Position numbers and translations under genes: made by a program. DNA of 64,000 nt from assembly GCF_001908375.1 (NCBI RefSeq), contig NZ_CP017244.1, positions 1,302,001 to 1,366,000 of the forward strand, in the 5' to 3' direction. Position 1 is the first letter of the stretch, and every line of letters starts with the position of its first letter. The stretch is from Rhizobium etli 8C-3. Its GTDB lineage: Bacteria > Pseudomonadota > Alphaproteobacteria > Rhizobiales > Rhizobiaceae. Positions 1 through 9,146 of this stretch are shown here, in pieces. Under the pieces are notes generated by a model. The model had not been told where the DNA came from. It saw only the letters and a program-made list of their open reading frames with translations, and made no database searches.

Positions 1-123
1 GTAGGTGATGGCGACGGCAGCGCCCGCAGCCGCCAGCCGTTTTGCGATGGCAGCTCCGATCGAGCGCGAGCCGCCGGTGACAAGGGCAGTCTTTCCCGAA
101 AGGTTCTCGATTGCTTCGGTCAT
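1..123 (-). CDS. SDR-family oxidoreductase, N-terminal fragment (cut by window edge)
   Basis: The first 41 codons of a short-chain dehydrogenase/reductase run off the left edge. The visible N-terminus ([16 protein letters not shown]) carries the glycine-rich NAD(P)-binding motif TGxxxxIG straight after the first beta strand, as in classical SDRs. The ATG at 123 is used because the motif then sits at the usual place, about residue 16. It lies downstream of, and on the same strand as, the sugar-acid/ABC operon that ends at 301, so it may be its last gene. The substrate cannot be inferred because the catalytic YxxxK part is outside the window. Confidence 0.8.
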   Translation of the reverse strand, partial: MTEAIENLSGKTALVTGGSRSIGAAIAKRLAAAGAAVAITY

Positions 124-300
124 AGCGATAACTCCAAAGGTTCGGTGTCGATGGAGCAAGTATCGCGCGTTTCAGCCGGGCTGATTAGTTGTTGATGGCG
201 TTCAACAGTTTCAACGAATGCTTGGAAATGGCGCCGGGTTCGCGCCATCTGACCACATGTCTGAAGGATATCCGGAGCGTTCTGTCTTTTCGCTGCTCAG

Positions 301-1047
301 TCAATGCGTCTTTCCGTAGTTTCTGCTCGCATCCAGCAGGTGCCTGGAATAGCCGTGCTCGACGGCTCCTTTGCGCAGCCGTTCGATATCCACCTCTTCG
401 ACGATCTCGCCTGCCTCCATGATGGCGACGCGACCGCACATGTGGGAGACGACGGCCAGATCGTGGCTGACGAGCAGATAGGTCAGGCCGCGATCCTTGC
501 GCAGGTCTTCCAGCAGATTGAGAATTTCCGCTTGAACCGATACGTCGAGCGCCGACGTCGGCTCGTCGAGCAACAGCACGGCCGGATTGAGCACGAGGGC
601 TCGAGCGATGGCCACGCGCTGACGTTGCCCTCCCGAAAGTTGGTGCGGGAAGCGGTAGGTTAGCGACGGATCGAGGCCAACCGCCAGCAGCAGGGCATCT
701 ATGTCCACCGAGTTGGTGGCAAGCCCCTGGTTGCGGAGCGGCTCCTTAAGCTGTGAGCGTATCGTCTTGCGGGGATGAAGTGAACCATAAGGGTCCTGAA
801 AGACCATCTGCACGCGGCGGAAGAACTGCCGGTCGCGCTGCCGACCCAACATGTCTCCATCCAGCTTGATTCCCCCTTCGTAGTTCGGGTTGAGACCGGA
901 TATTGCCCGCAGGACCGTAGACTTTCCGCAGCCGGATTCACCAACCAGACCGAATGCCGTGCCCCTCTTGATGCGCAGGCTGACATTCCTGACGACCGGC
1001 CTCTGACCGGAACCGAAACGAATCGTGAGATTGTCAATTTCGATCAA
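301..1047 (-). CDS. Opp/Dpp-type ABC importer ATPase (DppF/OppF-like)
   Basis: Cytoplasmic ATPase of a peptide/opine/nickel-family (PepT) importer, 248 aa. It shows Walker A GESGCGKST (about residues 37-45), the signature LSGGQRQR, Walker B LLLDEPTSALD and a switch His in LVSHD. It is shorter than typical OppF (about 320 aa) because it lacks most of the C-terminal extension, including the usual zinc/oligopeptide C-domain. Its ATG overlaps the stop of the preceding ATPase gene (ATGA, 1044-1047), so translation is probably coupled. It is the last ABC gene of the minus-strand operon. Substrate is inferred from neighbours: a uronate-derived compound or oligosaccharide rather than a peptide. Confidence 0.88.
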   Translation of the reverse strand: MIEIDNLTIRFGSGQRPVVRNVSLRIKRGTAFGLVGESGCGKSTVLRAISGLNPNYEGGIKLDGDMLGRQRDRQFFRRVQMVFQDPYGSLHPRKTIRSQLKEPLRNQGLATNSVDIDALLLAVGLDPSLTYRFPHQLSGGQRQRVAIARALVLNPAVLLLDEPTSALDVSVQAEILNLLEDLRKDRGLTYLLVSHDLAVVSHMCGRVAIMEAGEIVEEVDIERLRKGAVEHGYSRHLLDASRNYGKTH

Positions 1048-1901
1048 TGCGGCGTCTCCAAAGTGATGTCATCGAACCAGGCCGGATCACGCTTCAACAC
1101 CGGCAGTCGGGCGGGCGGGTTTTCGATCGAGGGCAAGGATGCAAGCAGCCCTTGCGTATAGGGATGCCTTGCATTCTCAAGCTCGGAAGCCTTGAGCACC
1201 TCGACGACCCGCCCGGCATACATGATGAGCACGCGATCGCAGAAGTTGCGGACGAGGTTCAGGTCGTGACTGATGAAGATCAGCCCGAGGTTGCGGCGGG
1301 CCACGAGTTCATCAAGGAGTGCCAGGATCTCGAGCCGCACCGTCACATCGAGGGCAGACGTCGGCTCGTCGGCAATCAGAACCTCGGGTTCCACAATCAG
1401 CATCATCGCAATCATGACCCTCTGACCCATGCCGCCTGAAATTTCGTGAGGATAGAGCCGAGCCACCCTTTCGGCATCACGGATCTGGACCGCTTCGAGC
1501 ATCTCGATCATTTTCCGGTCAGCCTGTTTTGCAGTCGACTTCGGATAGTGGAAGCGAAAGGTTTCGGCGATCTGCTCGCTGATCCGCATAACAGGGTTCA
1601 GCGAATATTTCGGATCCTGCAGGATCAGTCCAATGCGCCGTCCCCTTATTGTCATCATCATACGCTCGTCGGCCTTGAGCAGATCCATGTCGCGAAACGT
1701 CATCTTCTCGGCGCGCACGATTGCCTTCGGCGGCAGCAACTTCATGACGGCGCGCCCGACAGTCGACTTGCCCGACCCGGATTCGCCGACGATGCCTAGC
1801 TTTTCGTGTCCCAGCGAGAAGCTGACGCCGCGCACGGCGCGCACGGTTCCACCGCCGAAGGCAATCTCGAGATTGCGGATGTCGATGAGCGAAGACGTCA
1901 T
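1044..1901 (-). CDS. Opp/Dpp-type ABC importer ATPase (DppD/OppD-like)
   Basis: Second ATPase of the importer, 285 aa. Walker A is GESGSGKST near residue 38, the signature is ISGGMGQR (the variant with Met-Gly in place of Gln-Arg), Walker B is VLIADEPTSALD, followed by the switch FISHD. The C-terminal stretch (HPYTQGLL) is the usual Opp/Dpp ATPase tail. It overlaps the permease gene upstream (1898-1901) and the partner ATPase downstream (1044-1047) by four bases each, the sign of a tightly coupled operon. It presumably heterodimerises with the 301-1047 product under the two permeases. Confidence 0.88.
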   Translation of the reverse strand: MTSSLIDIRNLEIAFGGGTVRAVRGVSFSLGHEKLGIVGESGSGKSTVGRAVMKLLPPKAIVRAEKMTFRDMDLLKADERMMMTIRGRRIGLILQDPKYSLNPVMRISEQIAETFRFHYPKSTAKQADRKMIEMLEAVQIRDAERVARLYPHEISGGMGQRVMIAMMLIVEPEVLIADEPTSALDVTVRLEILALLDELVARRNLGLIFISHDLNLVRNFCDRVLIMYAGRVVEVLKASELENARHPYTQGLLASLPSIENPPARLPVLKRDPAWFDDITLETPH

Positions 1902-2842
1902 TCCGAACCTCTCGGGTCAAGAACGTCGCGAAGGGCATCGCCGACAAGATTGAACGCAAGGCTGACAAGCGCGATGGCAATGCCGGGCGCTGCAATGACC
2001 CATGGGCTGTCGAGCATGAATTCACGCCCGGTCGCGGCCATTGCTCCCCACTCCGGCCAAGGCGGCTGCGCGCCAAGACCGAGGAACCCCAGGCCAGCCG
2101 CCGTAATGATGATGCCGGCCATGTTCAGGGTCACGCGAACGATCACCGAGGGAATGCACATCGGCAGGATGTGGCGAGTGATGATCGCCATTGGCGTCGC
2201 CCCTTGCAGACGCACGGCGGCGATGAAATCGGCCTTGCGCAGACTGAGCGTCTCGGCGCGCGCAAGCCGGGCGATTGGTGGCCATGCTGTCAACGAAATT
2301 GCGATGATCGCGTTGGTGATGCCGGGACCGAGTGCTGCGGCAAATCCCAACGCAAGTACCAGGCCTGGAAAAGAAAGGAAGATGTCGGTGATGCGCATCA
2401 GCACTTCATCGACGATACCACCGAAATAACCCGAACAGGTGCCGATCATAAGACCCATCGGAGCGACGATGACGGAAACCAGCATGATGATGTAAAGCGT
2501 CGTGCGCGCACCGTAAATTACCCTTGAAAGGACATCGCGGCCAAAATTGTCGGTGCCGAGCCAATGTTGTGCCGAAGGTGGTGCGAGCCGCCTTGCCATA
2601 TCCTGGACGATCGGATCGTAACGCGTCAGCAATGGCGCAGCGAGCGCGACCAGGATCAGCAGGGTGATGATTGCGAGCCCCGCCAGGCCGAGGGGATGAA
2701 GTCTGAACTTCAGCCAGCCCTGGTGGAATTGCTGCACCGAGGACTGAAACCGGCCCTGCGGCTCGGGCGCAAGCAACCATCTGCGAAGGCTGCTTGCATT
2801 GACGCGATCTGCATGTTGGGCGGACATTGTCATCGGCATCAC
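1898..2842 (-). CDS. Opp/Dpp-type ABC importer permease (DppC/OppC-like)
   Basis: Inner-membrane permease, 314 aa. A cytoplasmic N-terminus is followed by TM1 (about 53-75), then the hallmark LGTDNFGRDVLSRVIYGAR before the core transport domain with about five more helices. The EAA-type coupling loop is EAA-like (FIAAVRLQGATPMAIITRHILP). The reading frame opens with GTG at 2842, which overlaps the preceding permease stop (GTGA). In-frame ATGs three and six codons downstream are possible alternative starts. It pairs with the DppB-like permease encoded immediately upstream. Confidence 0.87.
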   Translation of the reverse strand: MMPMTMSAQHADRVNASSLRRWLLAPEPQGRFQSSVQQFHQGWLKFRLHPLGLAGLAIITLLILVALAAPLLTRYDPIVQDMARRLAPPSAQHWLGTDNFGRDVLSRVIYGARTTLYIIMLVSVIVAPMGLMIGTCSGYFGGIVDEVLMRITDIFLSFPGLVLALGFAAALGPGITNAIIAISLTAWPPIARLARAETLSLRKADFIAAVRLQGATPMAIITRHILPMCIPSVIVRVTLNMAGIIITAAGLGFLGLGAQPPWPEWGAMAATGREFMLDSPWVIAAPGIAIALVSLAFNLVGDALRDVLDPRGSE

Positions 2843-3936
2843 CGTGTTCTCGGATCAAGAATGCGATAAAGGACATCCGAAAGGATGTTGATGGTTAGGA
2901 AGACGGCGCCGATCGTCAGCACAGCGCCCATCACGACGTTCATGTCGTTCATCTGAAGTCCCCGGGTAAGATACTGGCCGAGTCCCGGCCAGCCGAAAAC
3001 GGTCTCGATGAGCACTGCCCCTTCAAGGAGGCCCCCGAAGGTGAGCGCCATGATGGTCAGAAGCTGCACGCGAATATTTCTAAAGGCATGACGCCAGACG
3101 ACCTTCCGCAGTCCAAGCCCCTTCGCTCTCGCCGTTGTAATGTATTCTTGGCCGAGCTGCTCCAGCATGAAGCTGCGTGACATGCGGCTGATATAGGCCA
3201 CCGAATAATAGCCAAGGATCGTGCCCGGCAGGATGATATGTCCGAGCGCGCTTCGAAAGACGTCCCACTGTCTCTCGATTGCCGAATCGATCAGGAGAAA
3301 ACCGGTCACCGGCGTGACGAGCCCCTCGTAAAATACGTCGACCCGCCCGGATGCGCCGACCAGCTTCAACTTCGCATAGAAGACGAAAAGCGCCATCAGC
3401 CCGGTCCAGAAGATCGGGATGGAGTGGCCGGCAAGCGCGATGATGCGTGCGATGTGATCAATGATGGTGCCGCGCCTGACAGCAGCGGTGATGCCGAGCG
3501 GCACGCCGACAAGGGCACCGACAATCATGGCGATGACGGCAAGCTCGATGGTTGCGGGAAAGATGGTCAGCAGATCGGTGAGGATCGGCTGACCGGTCGT
3601 TGCCGATGTGCCGAGGTCGCCGGTTGCAACCTTCTGCACATAGTCTAGGAATTGTGCCCAGATCGGGCGCCCCAGTCCCAGTTCGTTGTAGACGCGATCA
3701 TAGACCTCCTTGCTGACCTCCGCTCCGGTGATGGCAAGCACCGGGTCGGCAGGAAGCAGACGTCCCATCGAAAAGGTGAGGAAGAGCAGGCCAAGGAGTG
3801 TGGTTATCACCGCCAAGACGCGCCCTGCCAACCGTCGCAGGGCCATCGCAAGCGGATGGGACGGCGCATGTACCAGGCCGTCCTCATCCAGATTGCGCTC
3901 CGCATCCCGTTTCGATGTCAGATCGGCGCTCGCCAC
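2839..3936 (-). CDS. Opp/Dpp-type ABC importer permease (DppB/OppB-like)
   Basis: Inner-membrane permease, 365 aa, with a roughly 30-residue hydrophilic N-terminal extension before TM1. It has the DppB-type motifs LLPADPV after TM1 and the EAA coupling loop (EYITTARAKGLGLRKVVWRHAFRN), and ends ILSDVLYRILDPRTR as this family does. The start is a GTG at 3936, chosen because AAGGAG lies about nine bases upstream, inside the end of the binding-protein gene. The gap to that gene is only 6 bp. It probably forms the translocation pore with the 1898-2842 product. Confidence 0.87.
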   Translation of the reverse strand: MASADLTSKRDAERNLDEDGLVHAPSHPLAMALRRLAGRVLAVITTLLGLLFLTFSMGRLLPADPVLAITGAEVSKEVYDRVYNELGLGRPIWAQFLDYVQKVATGDLGTSATTGQPILTDLLTIFPATIELAVIAMIVGALVGVPLGITAAVRRGTIIDHIARIIALAGHSIPIFWTGLMALFVFYAKLKLVGASGRVDVFYEGLVTPVTGFLLIDSAIERQWDVFRSALGHIILPGTILGYYSVAYISRMSRSFMLEQLGQEYITTARAKGLGLRKVVWRHAFRNIRVQLLTIMALTFGGLLEGAVLIETVFGWPGLGQYLTRGLQMNDMNVVMGAVLTIGAVFLTINILSDVLYRILDPRTR

Positions 3937-3942
3937 GGCCCA

Positions 3943-5529
3943 TTACTCCTTCGTCACGCCATGCCAGCGCGTCGACCAGGTCGTATGCCCATGATAACCT
4001 TTGACATTGGCACGTATGACATAGGGGTCGGTGCGCTGGAAGAAGATGACGAGCGGGGCGTTCATGCCGCTGTAGATGCCGTCCATCTTCTGGAAGATTT
4101 CCGTGCGCTTTCCCGCATCAGGTTCCTTCATGGACTGATCGACGAGAGTATTGAGTTCGTCCACCTTCATCCCGGCTCGCCAGAGATAATAGCTGCCGAG
4201 ACGCGCCTCGTCGCTGTTGTCGGGATTGTAGGCGTACTGCGTGGCAACCGCGAAAGGATCCGGCAGCCGGGCACCCGAATTGCCAAGCAGGATTTCATAT
4301 TTCCGTTCGCGAAATGCGGGCGTGAATTCGCCGGGCACGAGATTAAGATCAAGACCGGCGGCACGGGCGCTCGCCTGCAGCGCTTCGGCGAACGGCAAGG
4401 TCGCCGCTCCCGACGGATTGAGCACTTTCTTCAAGCCATTCGGGTATCCTGCCTCGGCCAGCAATTGCTTGGCCTTGGCGGGATCGTAATCGTGGCGGGA
4501 CGTCGCGTCCTGTGGTGCGCCAATCATGCCGCGAGGGATCATCGAGTGCCACGGAAAACCGGTATAACGCATGATATTGCCGGAGATCGCCTTCCAGTCG
4601 AAAGCATGCTGGAATGCTTCGCGGACCTTGGGCTTCTGCAGGTCCGGATCCTTTTGATTGAGAGCGATATAGTAAAAACCGAGCCCCGGAACGCTATCGA
4701 TCACCATTTCCTTGTTATTGGCCAATGCATCCAGGTCGCCGCTTGCGAGATATTGCCCGACATCGACGTCGCCGGCTTCGAGCTGGAGGCGCAGATTGCC
4801 AGATTCCGGGATGTGGCGAGCGACAACCCGTGCCATGGCCGGCGGGCCAGCCCAATAATTCTTCTGCGCGTTGAAAATCGCGACATCGTTTGGCCGCCAT
4901 TGCGCGAGGGTGAAAGGTCCACTTCCTGCCGAGTTGGCCGACAGCCACGCGCCGGCGAGATCGCCGTTCGCCTCATGCGACAGTGCCGTCTTCTTGTCGA
5001 TGATGCCGATCGAAGAGCCCGCGAGAGAATAAAGCACAAGATCGGTATTAACGGCGTGTGGCAGTTCGATCTCCAGCGTTTGCTCGTCTTTGGCCCGGAC
5101 GAGCTTGTCCACGTTTTCGGACGTGAAACCCCAAAGCGCGACATCGGTGGAGCCGACTTGCCCCATCTTGATGACGCGCTGGATCGACCATGCGGCGTCT
5201 TCGGCCGTGACAGCATTGCCGCTTTGGAAGACCGCGTCGTCGCGCAAGGTTAGCGTAATGAGCCTGCCGTCTTCAGAGACAGTCCATTTTGTGGCAAGCA
5301 TCGGCTTCAGTGTCTTAAGATCATCGGGCGACAACTGGACGAGGTTGTCATAGAGGTTGGAGATCAGCTCGGAGACCGTGCGGGCATTGTTCTGGGCCGG
5401 ATCGAGCGTTCGAATACCGGTAAGATTGGTACCGATCACCAGCATGTTCGGCGGTGACGCCGCAAAGGACGGTTGTGCCGTGACCAAAGCACCGGCCAGT
5501 GCGATCGTCGTCAGTAAGTTCTTCAGCAT
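3943..5529 (-). CDS. Family 5 extracellular solute-binding protein
   Basis: Periplasmic binding protein of the SBP_bac_5 (dipeptide/oligopeptide/opine) family, 528 aa. The ATG at 5529 is chosen because GGGAGG stands seven bases upstream and a clear Sec signal peptide follows (hydrophobic core residues 6-20, predicted cut after SFA about residue 24). Family features include the early LDPAQNNARTVSELISNLYDNLV segment and LRDDAVFQSGNAVTAEDAAWS. It captures the solute for the permeases and ATPases encoded directly downstream. The gap of about 80 bp to the dehydratase gene upstream could hold a processing or secondary promoter site. The ligand is not identifiable from sequence. Context suggests a sugar acid, uronide or glycoconjugate. 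Confidence 0.88.
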   Translation of the reverse strand: MLKNLLTTIALAGALVTAQPSFAASPPNMLVIGTNLTGIRTLDPAQNNARTVSELISNLYDNLVQLSPDDLKTLKPMLATKWTVSEDGRLITLTLRDDAVFQSGNAVTAEDAAWSIQRVIKMGQVGSTDVALWGFTSENVDKLVRAKDEQTLEIELPHAVNTDLVLYSLAGSSIGIIDKKTALSHEANGDLAGAWLSANSAGSGPFTLAQWRPNDVAIFNAQKNYWAGPPAMARVVARHIPESGNLRLQLEAGDVDVGQYLASGDLDALANNKEMVIDSVPGLGFYYIALNQKDPDLQKPKVREAFQHAFDWKAISGNIMRYTGFPWHSMIPRGMIGAPQDATSRHDYDPAKAKQLLAEAGYPNGLKKVLNPSGAATLPFAEALQASARAAGLDLNLVPGEFTPAFRERKYEILLGNSGARLPDPFAVATQYAYNPDNSDEARLGSYYLWRAGMKVDELNTLVDQSMKEPDAGKRTEIFQKMDGIYSGMNAPLVIFFQRTDPYVIRANVKGYHGHTTWSTRWHGVTKE

Positions 5530-5612
5530 CTCAAGACCTCCCAATCTCGTGGCGCAGTGGTTAAGCGCCTCTTGCCTGCCTGAAATCATGGTGTCGAACT
5601 CAGCCCGCCGCC

Positions 5613-6554
5613 TCAGCGGGAAGGCCGCAGATCTCCAAGCCCGTGGATGTCGCCTGCAGCCTCCCAACCTTGGAGCAAGCGAACCAATTCTTCGCGGTCC
5701 GTTTGATCGAGGAGTGGCAGTCCCGGCACGCGCACGGGCCCGACGTCGAGGCCGCAATGGGTCACAGCCTCCTTCACGACCGTCACATTGGCACCATTGC
5801 GAAACTTCGTGCGCATGCGTTCGAACGGTTCGAGGCGGTTGATGATGGCGCGTGCGGCAGCGAAATCGCCCTTGGAGAGCGCATCGTGGACGGCGAGCGA
5901 CAATTGCGGCGCAACATTGACAAGGCCGGATGTGAAGCCACGTGCACCAGCGGCGGTGAACGACAGCGCCCAGCTCTCCGCAAGACCGCAGACGAACAGC
6001 GCGCCTGCCGGATCCGACGCCGCAATCGCCCTGGAAAGCAGCATCAGGTCCGGCGTTGCGAACTTAATGCCGGCAATGTTGCCGTGACCGGCAAGACGGA
6101 TCATATCATCGACACTAAAGCCATCCGCCCGCACATAGGCGACCAACGGCAACGGCGAAGCGTCCGCAAGATTGCAGAAATAGTCGATCTGAGCCGACGG
6201 TGCAGCAAAGGGATCGACGGGTTGGTGCGACATCACCGCAGATGCGCCGATGCTGGCGGCATCCTTCGCCATCCCGATTGCTTCGCGCAGCGATCTGCCG
6301 ACCGCCGCAGTCACCGGCGCCTTGTTGTCAACGCCGTAAACCGCCGCTTCATGGACGCGGCGGATCTCTTGCGGCGTCAGAGCATAGAATTCGCCGGTGT
6401 TTCCTGCAGCAACAATATTGTGGATCCCAGCGGCTGCCACCCTGAGGTAGACCATTGCCGTGATTTGCGGTTCGACTTCGCCATTTTCGTCATAGGCCGT
6501 CACCGGCACACCCGACACACCCAACAGCGCCCGACGTATGGTTGCAATGCCCAT
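5613..6554 (-). CDS. DHDPS/NAL-family aldolase-dehydratase, likely 5-keto-4-deoxyglucarate dehydratase-like
   Basis: Class I (Schiff-base) TIM-barrel enzyme of the dihydrodipicolinate synthase/N-acetylneuraminate lyase superfamily, 313 aa. It shows GNTGEF near residues 51-56 (GTTGE-type motif), Tyr140 in the position of the catalytic Tyr, and Lys164 in GIKFATPD as the Schiff-base lysine. It sits between a lactonase and a transporter and close to a uronate dehydrogenase and two enolase-superfamily dehydratases. The most economical role is therefore dehydration/decarboxylation of a keto-deoxy-aldarate to alpha-ketoglutarate semialdehyde, as KdgD does in Agrobacterium. A plain aldolase role is possible. 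Activity is inferred from context, family from sequence. Confidence 0.8.
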   Translation of the reverse strand: MGIATIRRALLGVSGVPVTAYDENGEVEPQITAMVYLRVAAAGIHNIVAAGNTGEFYALTPQEIRRVHEAAVYGVDNKAPVTAAVGRSLREAIGMAKDAASIGASAVMSHQPVDPFAAPSAQIDYFCNLADASPLPLVAYVRADGFSVDDMIRLAGHGNIAGIKFATPDLMLLSRAIAASDPAGALFVCGLAESWALSFTAAGARGFTSGLVNVAPQLSLAVHDALSKGDFAAARAIINRLEPFERMRTKFRNGANVTVVKEAVTHCGLDVGPVRVPGLPLLDQTDREELVRLLQGWEAAGDIHGLGDLRPSR

Positions 6555-6569
6555 CTTCTTCCCTTTCCA

Positions 6570-7445
6570 TCAATTGCCGAAGCGGAAGGGCGCCAAGCCC
6601 TCAGCGTCCACGTCGAAAGCAACGACCGTGCCCGCTTCGAAATATCCGCTGCGGTTGGTCGACAGGCTGGTGACGAAGAGCGTTCGCATGTCAGGACCGC
6701 CAAAACACGGCATCGTCGGCGCGGCGACCGGCAGAATGTAGATTTCGAGGATCTCACCGGCAGGAGAAATCCGGTTAAGCCGGCCCGCCGAAACGCCCGC
6801 ACTCCAATAGCAGCCATCCCGGTCGGTTGCGCCGCCATCGGGCCGGCCCTCCTCCTCCGAAAAAACGCGAAGCCGGCTGGCATTGGCGAGTTCGCCCCTT
6901 TCCGGGTCGAAATCAAAAGCCTGCAGGAAACATTGGCGGCTGTCGGAGTGATACATGCGCCGGCCGTCTGGTGACCAGGCAAGCCCGTTGGAGCTGGTCA
7001 GCCCTGTTGCGACGGTCCGTGCGCTGCCGTCCGCCCCCAGGCGGTAGAGCGCCGCGTCATTGGTCTGCGGCTTGGCCTCGCTCATGGACCCGACCCAGAA
7101 ATGGCCGTCCGGGCCAACCTTCCCATCGTTGAGACGACAGTTGGCGCCCCCCACCGGATCGCACAAAAGCTCGAAGTCTCCGCAAACTGGATCGAAAAGA
7201 TGCAGGCCTGTTCGAAGCGCGACCACGACACGCCGGTCGCGGCAAAGCCCAAGGCTGCCGATCGCCGACGGCATGTCAAAGCGATCGACCTTTCCTTGCG
7301 GCGAGATCCGGATGACGGCTGGCGCTTGTATGTCGACAAGCCAGAGCGTACCGCTCTCTTCGTCCCATACAGGCGATTCACCCACTCCCAGCGGCTGTTG
7401 CAGCACCGGACGGACGTGCGGACGGACGATCCGCGGCGGCGTCAT
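6570..7445 (-). CDS. SMP-30/gluconolactonase (regucalcin-like) lactonase
   Basis: Six-bladed beta-propeller lactonase of the SGL family, 291 aa. The N-terminal GESPVWDEESGTLWLVDI holds the metal-binding Glu. NDGKVGPDGHFWVGSM holds the Asn/Asp ligands, and SNGLAWSPDGRRMYHSDS a further Asn-Gly-Asp set. The start codon overlaps the stop of the dehydrogenase gene upstream (ATGA, 7442-7445), indicating translational coupling. Uronate dehydrogenases release aldaro-lactones, so a coupled lactonase opening them to the aldarate is a coherent next step. The exact lactone is inferred. Confidence 0.87.
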   Translation of the reverse strand: MTPPRIVRPHVRPVLQQPLGVGESPVWDEESGTLWLVDIQAPAVIRISPQGKVDRFDMPSAIGSLGLCRDRRVVVALRTGLHLFDPVCGDFELLCDPVGGANCRLNDGKVGPDGHFWVGSMSEAKPQTNDAALYRLGADGSARTVATGLTSSNGLAWSPDGRRMYHSDSRQCFLQAFDFDPERGELANASRLRVFSEEEGRPDGGATDRDGCYWSAGVSAGRLNRISPAGEILEIYILPVAAPTMPCFGGPDMRTLFVTSLSTNRSGYFEAGTVVAFDVDAEGLAPFRFGN

Positions 7446-8272
7446 GGAACCGTCTCCGGGCTCATGGCCAAACCCTCGCCATTGCGCATGCGGATGTTGC
7501 CGTCGTGGTTGGTTTCGCAGAACGCTCCGCCCTGGAATGCACGGGCGATCGCCCCTTCGGACGGCTCCTCGATGCGAGCATAGTCACGAGGCCGGTCTTG
7601 CGGCTGGTAGCCAAGCCTGCTTGCCAATCCGTTGTTCCACCACCTCTCCTCGGCGTCGGAAACGCCGTAGACGACGGTTGCGGCGATGAGGGGATGGGTA
7701 AGGCCGATCGCCACCAGTTGTGCCAGGTCACGTGCACTGATCCAGATTGCCACGGACCGCTCGCTGGTCGGATAGGTGCCCGCGTTGCCGATGCGGATGG
7801 AAAGAGTGCGAATGCCGCAGGTGTCGTAATACAGGCCTGCCACCAGTTCGCCCCAGCACTTGGAAAGCCCGTAGGGGCTGTCGGGACGCATAGGATCCAG
7901 CGGCGAGACGACTTGGCCGCGCGGATAAAATCCGGTCACATGGTTGCTTGAGGCGTAAACCACCCGTTCAACCTTGTTGATCCTCGCTGCCTCGTAGAGA
8001 TTGTAGGTGCCCAGGACATTCGCATCCAAAATAGCGCGCATGTCGACGCCGCTTGCTATCCCGGCCAGGTGAATCACGCCATCTACCTCTTGCAGGGCAG
8101 CATTTGCCTCGTCACGCCTTGCAAGGTCGGCTCTCACGAAGCTTTCGTTCTTGCCCAGCGCTTCAGGCTCGTCGATGTCGATCAGACGCAGGTATTCGGC
8201 ATGCGGCCGAAGAAGCGGCCTCAGCAATGTGCCTACGCGTCCGGCAGCGCCTGTGAGGGCCAGCCGTTTCAT
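7442..8272 (-). CDS. udh: NAD-dependent uronate dehydrogenase-like (extended SDR)
   Basis: Rossmann-fold extended SDR, 276 aa, close in layout to Agrobacterium uronate dehydrogenase. It shows TGAAGRVG at residues 6-13, DxD after beta2 (LIDIDEPE), GIASG, the substrate-contacting YASSNHVTGFYP, and YGLSKCWGE with the catalytic Tyr/Lys. The ATG at 8272 is preceded by GGGAGGA, so the longer reading frame to 8326 is not used. The known reaction oxidises D-galacturonate or D-glucuronate at C1 to the aldaro-lactone with NAD. It is transcribed just after the GntR regulator (22 bp gap) and overlaps the lactonase. Confidence is high for family, moderate for substrate. Confidence 0.78.
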   Translation of the reverse strand: MKRLALTGAAGRVGTLLRPLLRPHAEYLRLIDIDEPEALGKNESFVRADLARRDEANAALQEVDGVIHLAGIASGVDMRAILDANVLGTYNLYEAARINKVERVVYASSNHVTGFYPRGQVVSPLDPMRPDSPYGLSKCWGELVAGLYYDTCGIRTLSIRIGNAGTYPTSERSVAIWISARDLAQLVAIGLTHPLIAATVVYGVSDAEERWWNNGLASRLGYQPQDRPRDYARIEEPSEGAIARAFQGGAFCETNHDGNIRMRNGEGLAMSPETVP

Positions 8273-8294
8273 CGTGTCTTCCTCCCGTTGTCGC

Positions 8295-9011
8295 TCAAAC
8301 GCCCTGGAACATGCGAGCGCGCGCATTCAATATGTGCCTCTTCATAGCGTCGTGGGCCTCGGCTTCGTTTCGCGCAAAGATCGCCGCCACGATGACGGCG
8401 TGTTCGTCCTGGACGCTGCGTATCTGTTCGGGTGTCCGTTTGAGGCTCAAGCTTCGCGTCACGGAATGTCCGATTGCGAAATGCGGCCTGAACCATTCGC
8501 GTACCGTGATGTGGAACTGGTTCCCCGTCGCCATGGCAATCGCATCGTGAAGCGCCTGATCCTCCTCGGCGCCAAGCTTGCCGTCTCTCAAGCATTGTTC
8601 AATCGCAGAAAGGGTAGCCGTTATCCTTTCCTTGTCGGCGGGTTGCCAGTTGCGTGCGGCAAGTTCGGCAGCCTCGGCCTCCAGGCCGGCACGGAACTCA
8701 AAAAAGCGCTGCACGTCGGCAAGCGAGCCGACCGGAACCATTTTCAGCATGGACGAGTCCGGCCGCTGCCGCACATAGGAGCCGGACCCCTTGCGCGACA
8801 CGACCAGCCCGTCGACCCTTAGACGCTCGAGCGCTTCACGCACGACCGGCCTCGATGCGCCAAACATGACGGCAAGCTTCGATTCGGGCGGCAGCCGTTC
8901 ATTCACCGGAAAGTTACCGTCCGCGATCATCCCCACGATCTTCTCGTAGATGATGTCGCTGAAACGTGTTGCGCCCCTGTTGGGGTCGGCAACGGCCGAC
9001 AGTTTCATCAT
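8295..9011 (-). CDS. GntR-family (FadR/FCD subclass) transcriptional regulator
   Basis: 238 aa. An N-terminal winged helix-turn-helix (residues about 18-84: ERLPPESKLAVMFGASR, then VVREALERLRVDGLVV) is followed by an FCD ligand-binding domain. The FCD domain shows the usual metal-site residues (D in DQALHDAIA, then H in HFAIGHS, and a late HAVIVAAI). FadR-type FCD regulators commonly bind a carboxylate or sugar acid. This is the first gene of the minus-strand catabolic operon and is divergent from the plus-strand importer operon, so it most likely represses both from the 284-bp spacer until a uronate or aldarate intermediate appears. Two adjacent Met codons are possible starts. The first is given. 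Confidence 0.88.
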   Translation of the reverse strand: MMKLSAVADPNRGATRFSDIIYEKIVGMIADGNFPVNERLPPESKLAVMFGASRPVVREALERLRVDGLVVSRKGSGSYVRQRPDSSMLKMVPVGSLADVQRFFEFRAGLEAEAAELAARNWQPADKERITATLSAIEQCLRDGKLGAEEDQALHDAIAMATGNQFHITVREWFRPHFAIGHSVTRSLSLKRTPEQIRSVQDEHAVIVAAIFARNEAEAHDAMKRHILNARARMFQGV

Positions 9012-9146
9012 CGTCCTTCTTCTTTCTGCCGCCAGGCAGCAAATTCCGCAAAGGCCCCATCACCGGGAGCGTCAGGGTCGAATATGCTCCGGCGCGACCG
9101 TCTTTTGCGGCGACTGCAACCATTTTCCATGTCGAAGGGCTACTAA

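Noticed and set aside
3652..5253. 533-codon plus-strand frame opposite the permease and binding-protein genes
   Set aside because: Shadow frame. The minus-strand genes have signal peptide, membrane and family motifs.
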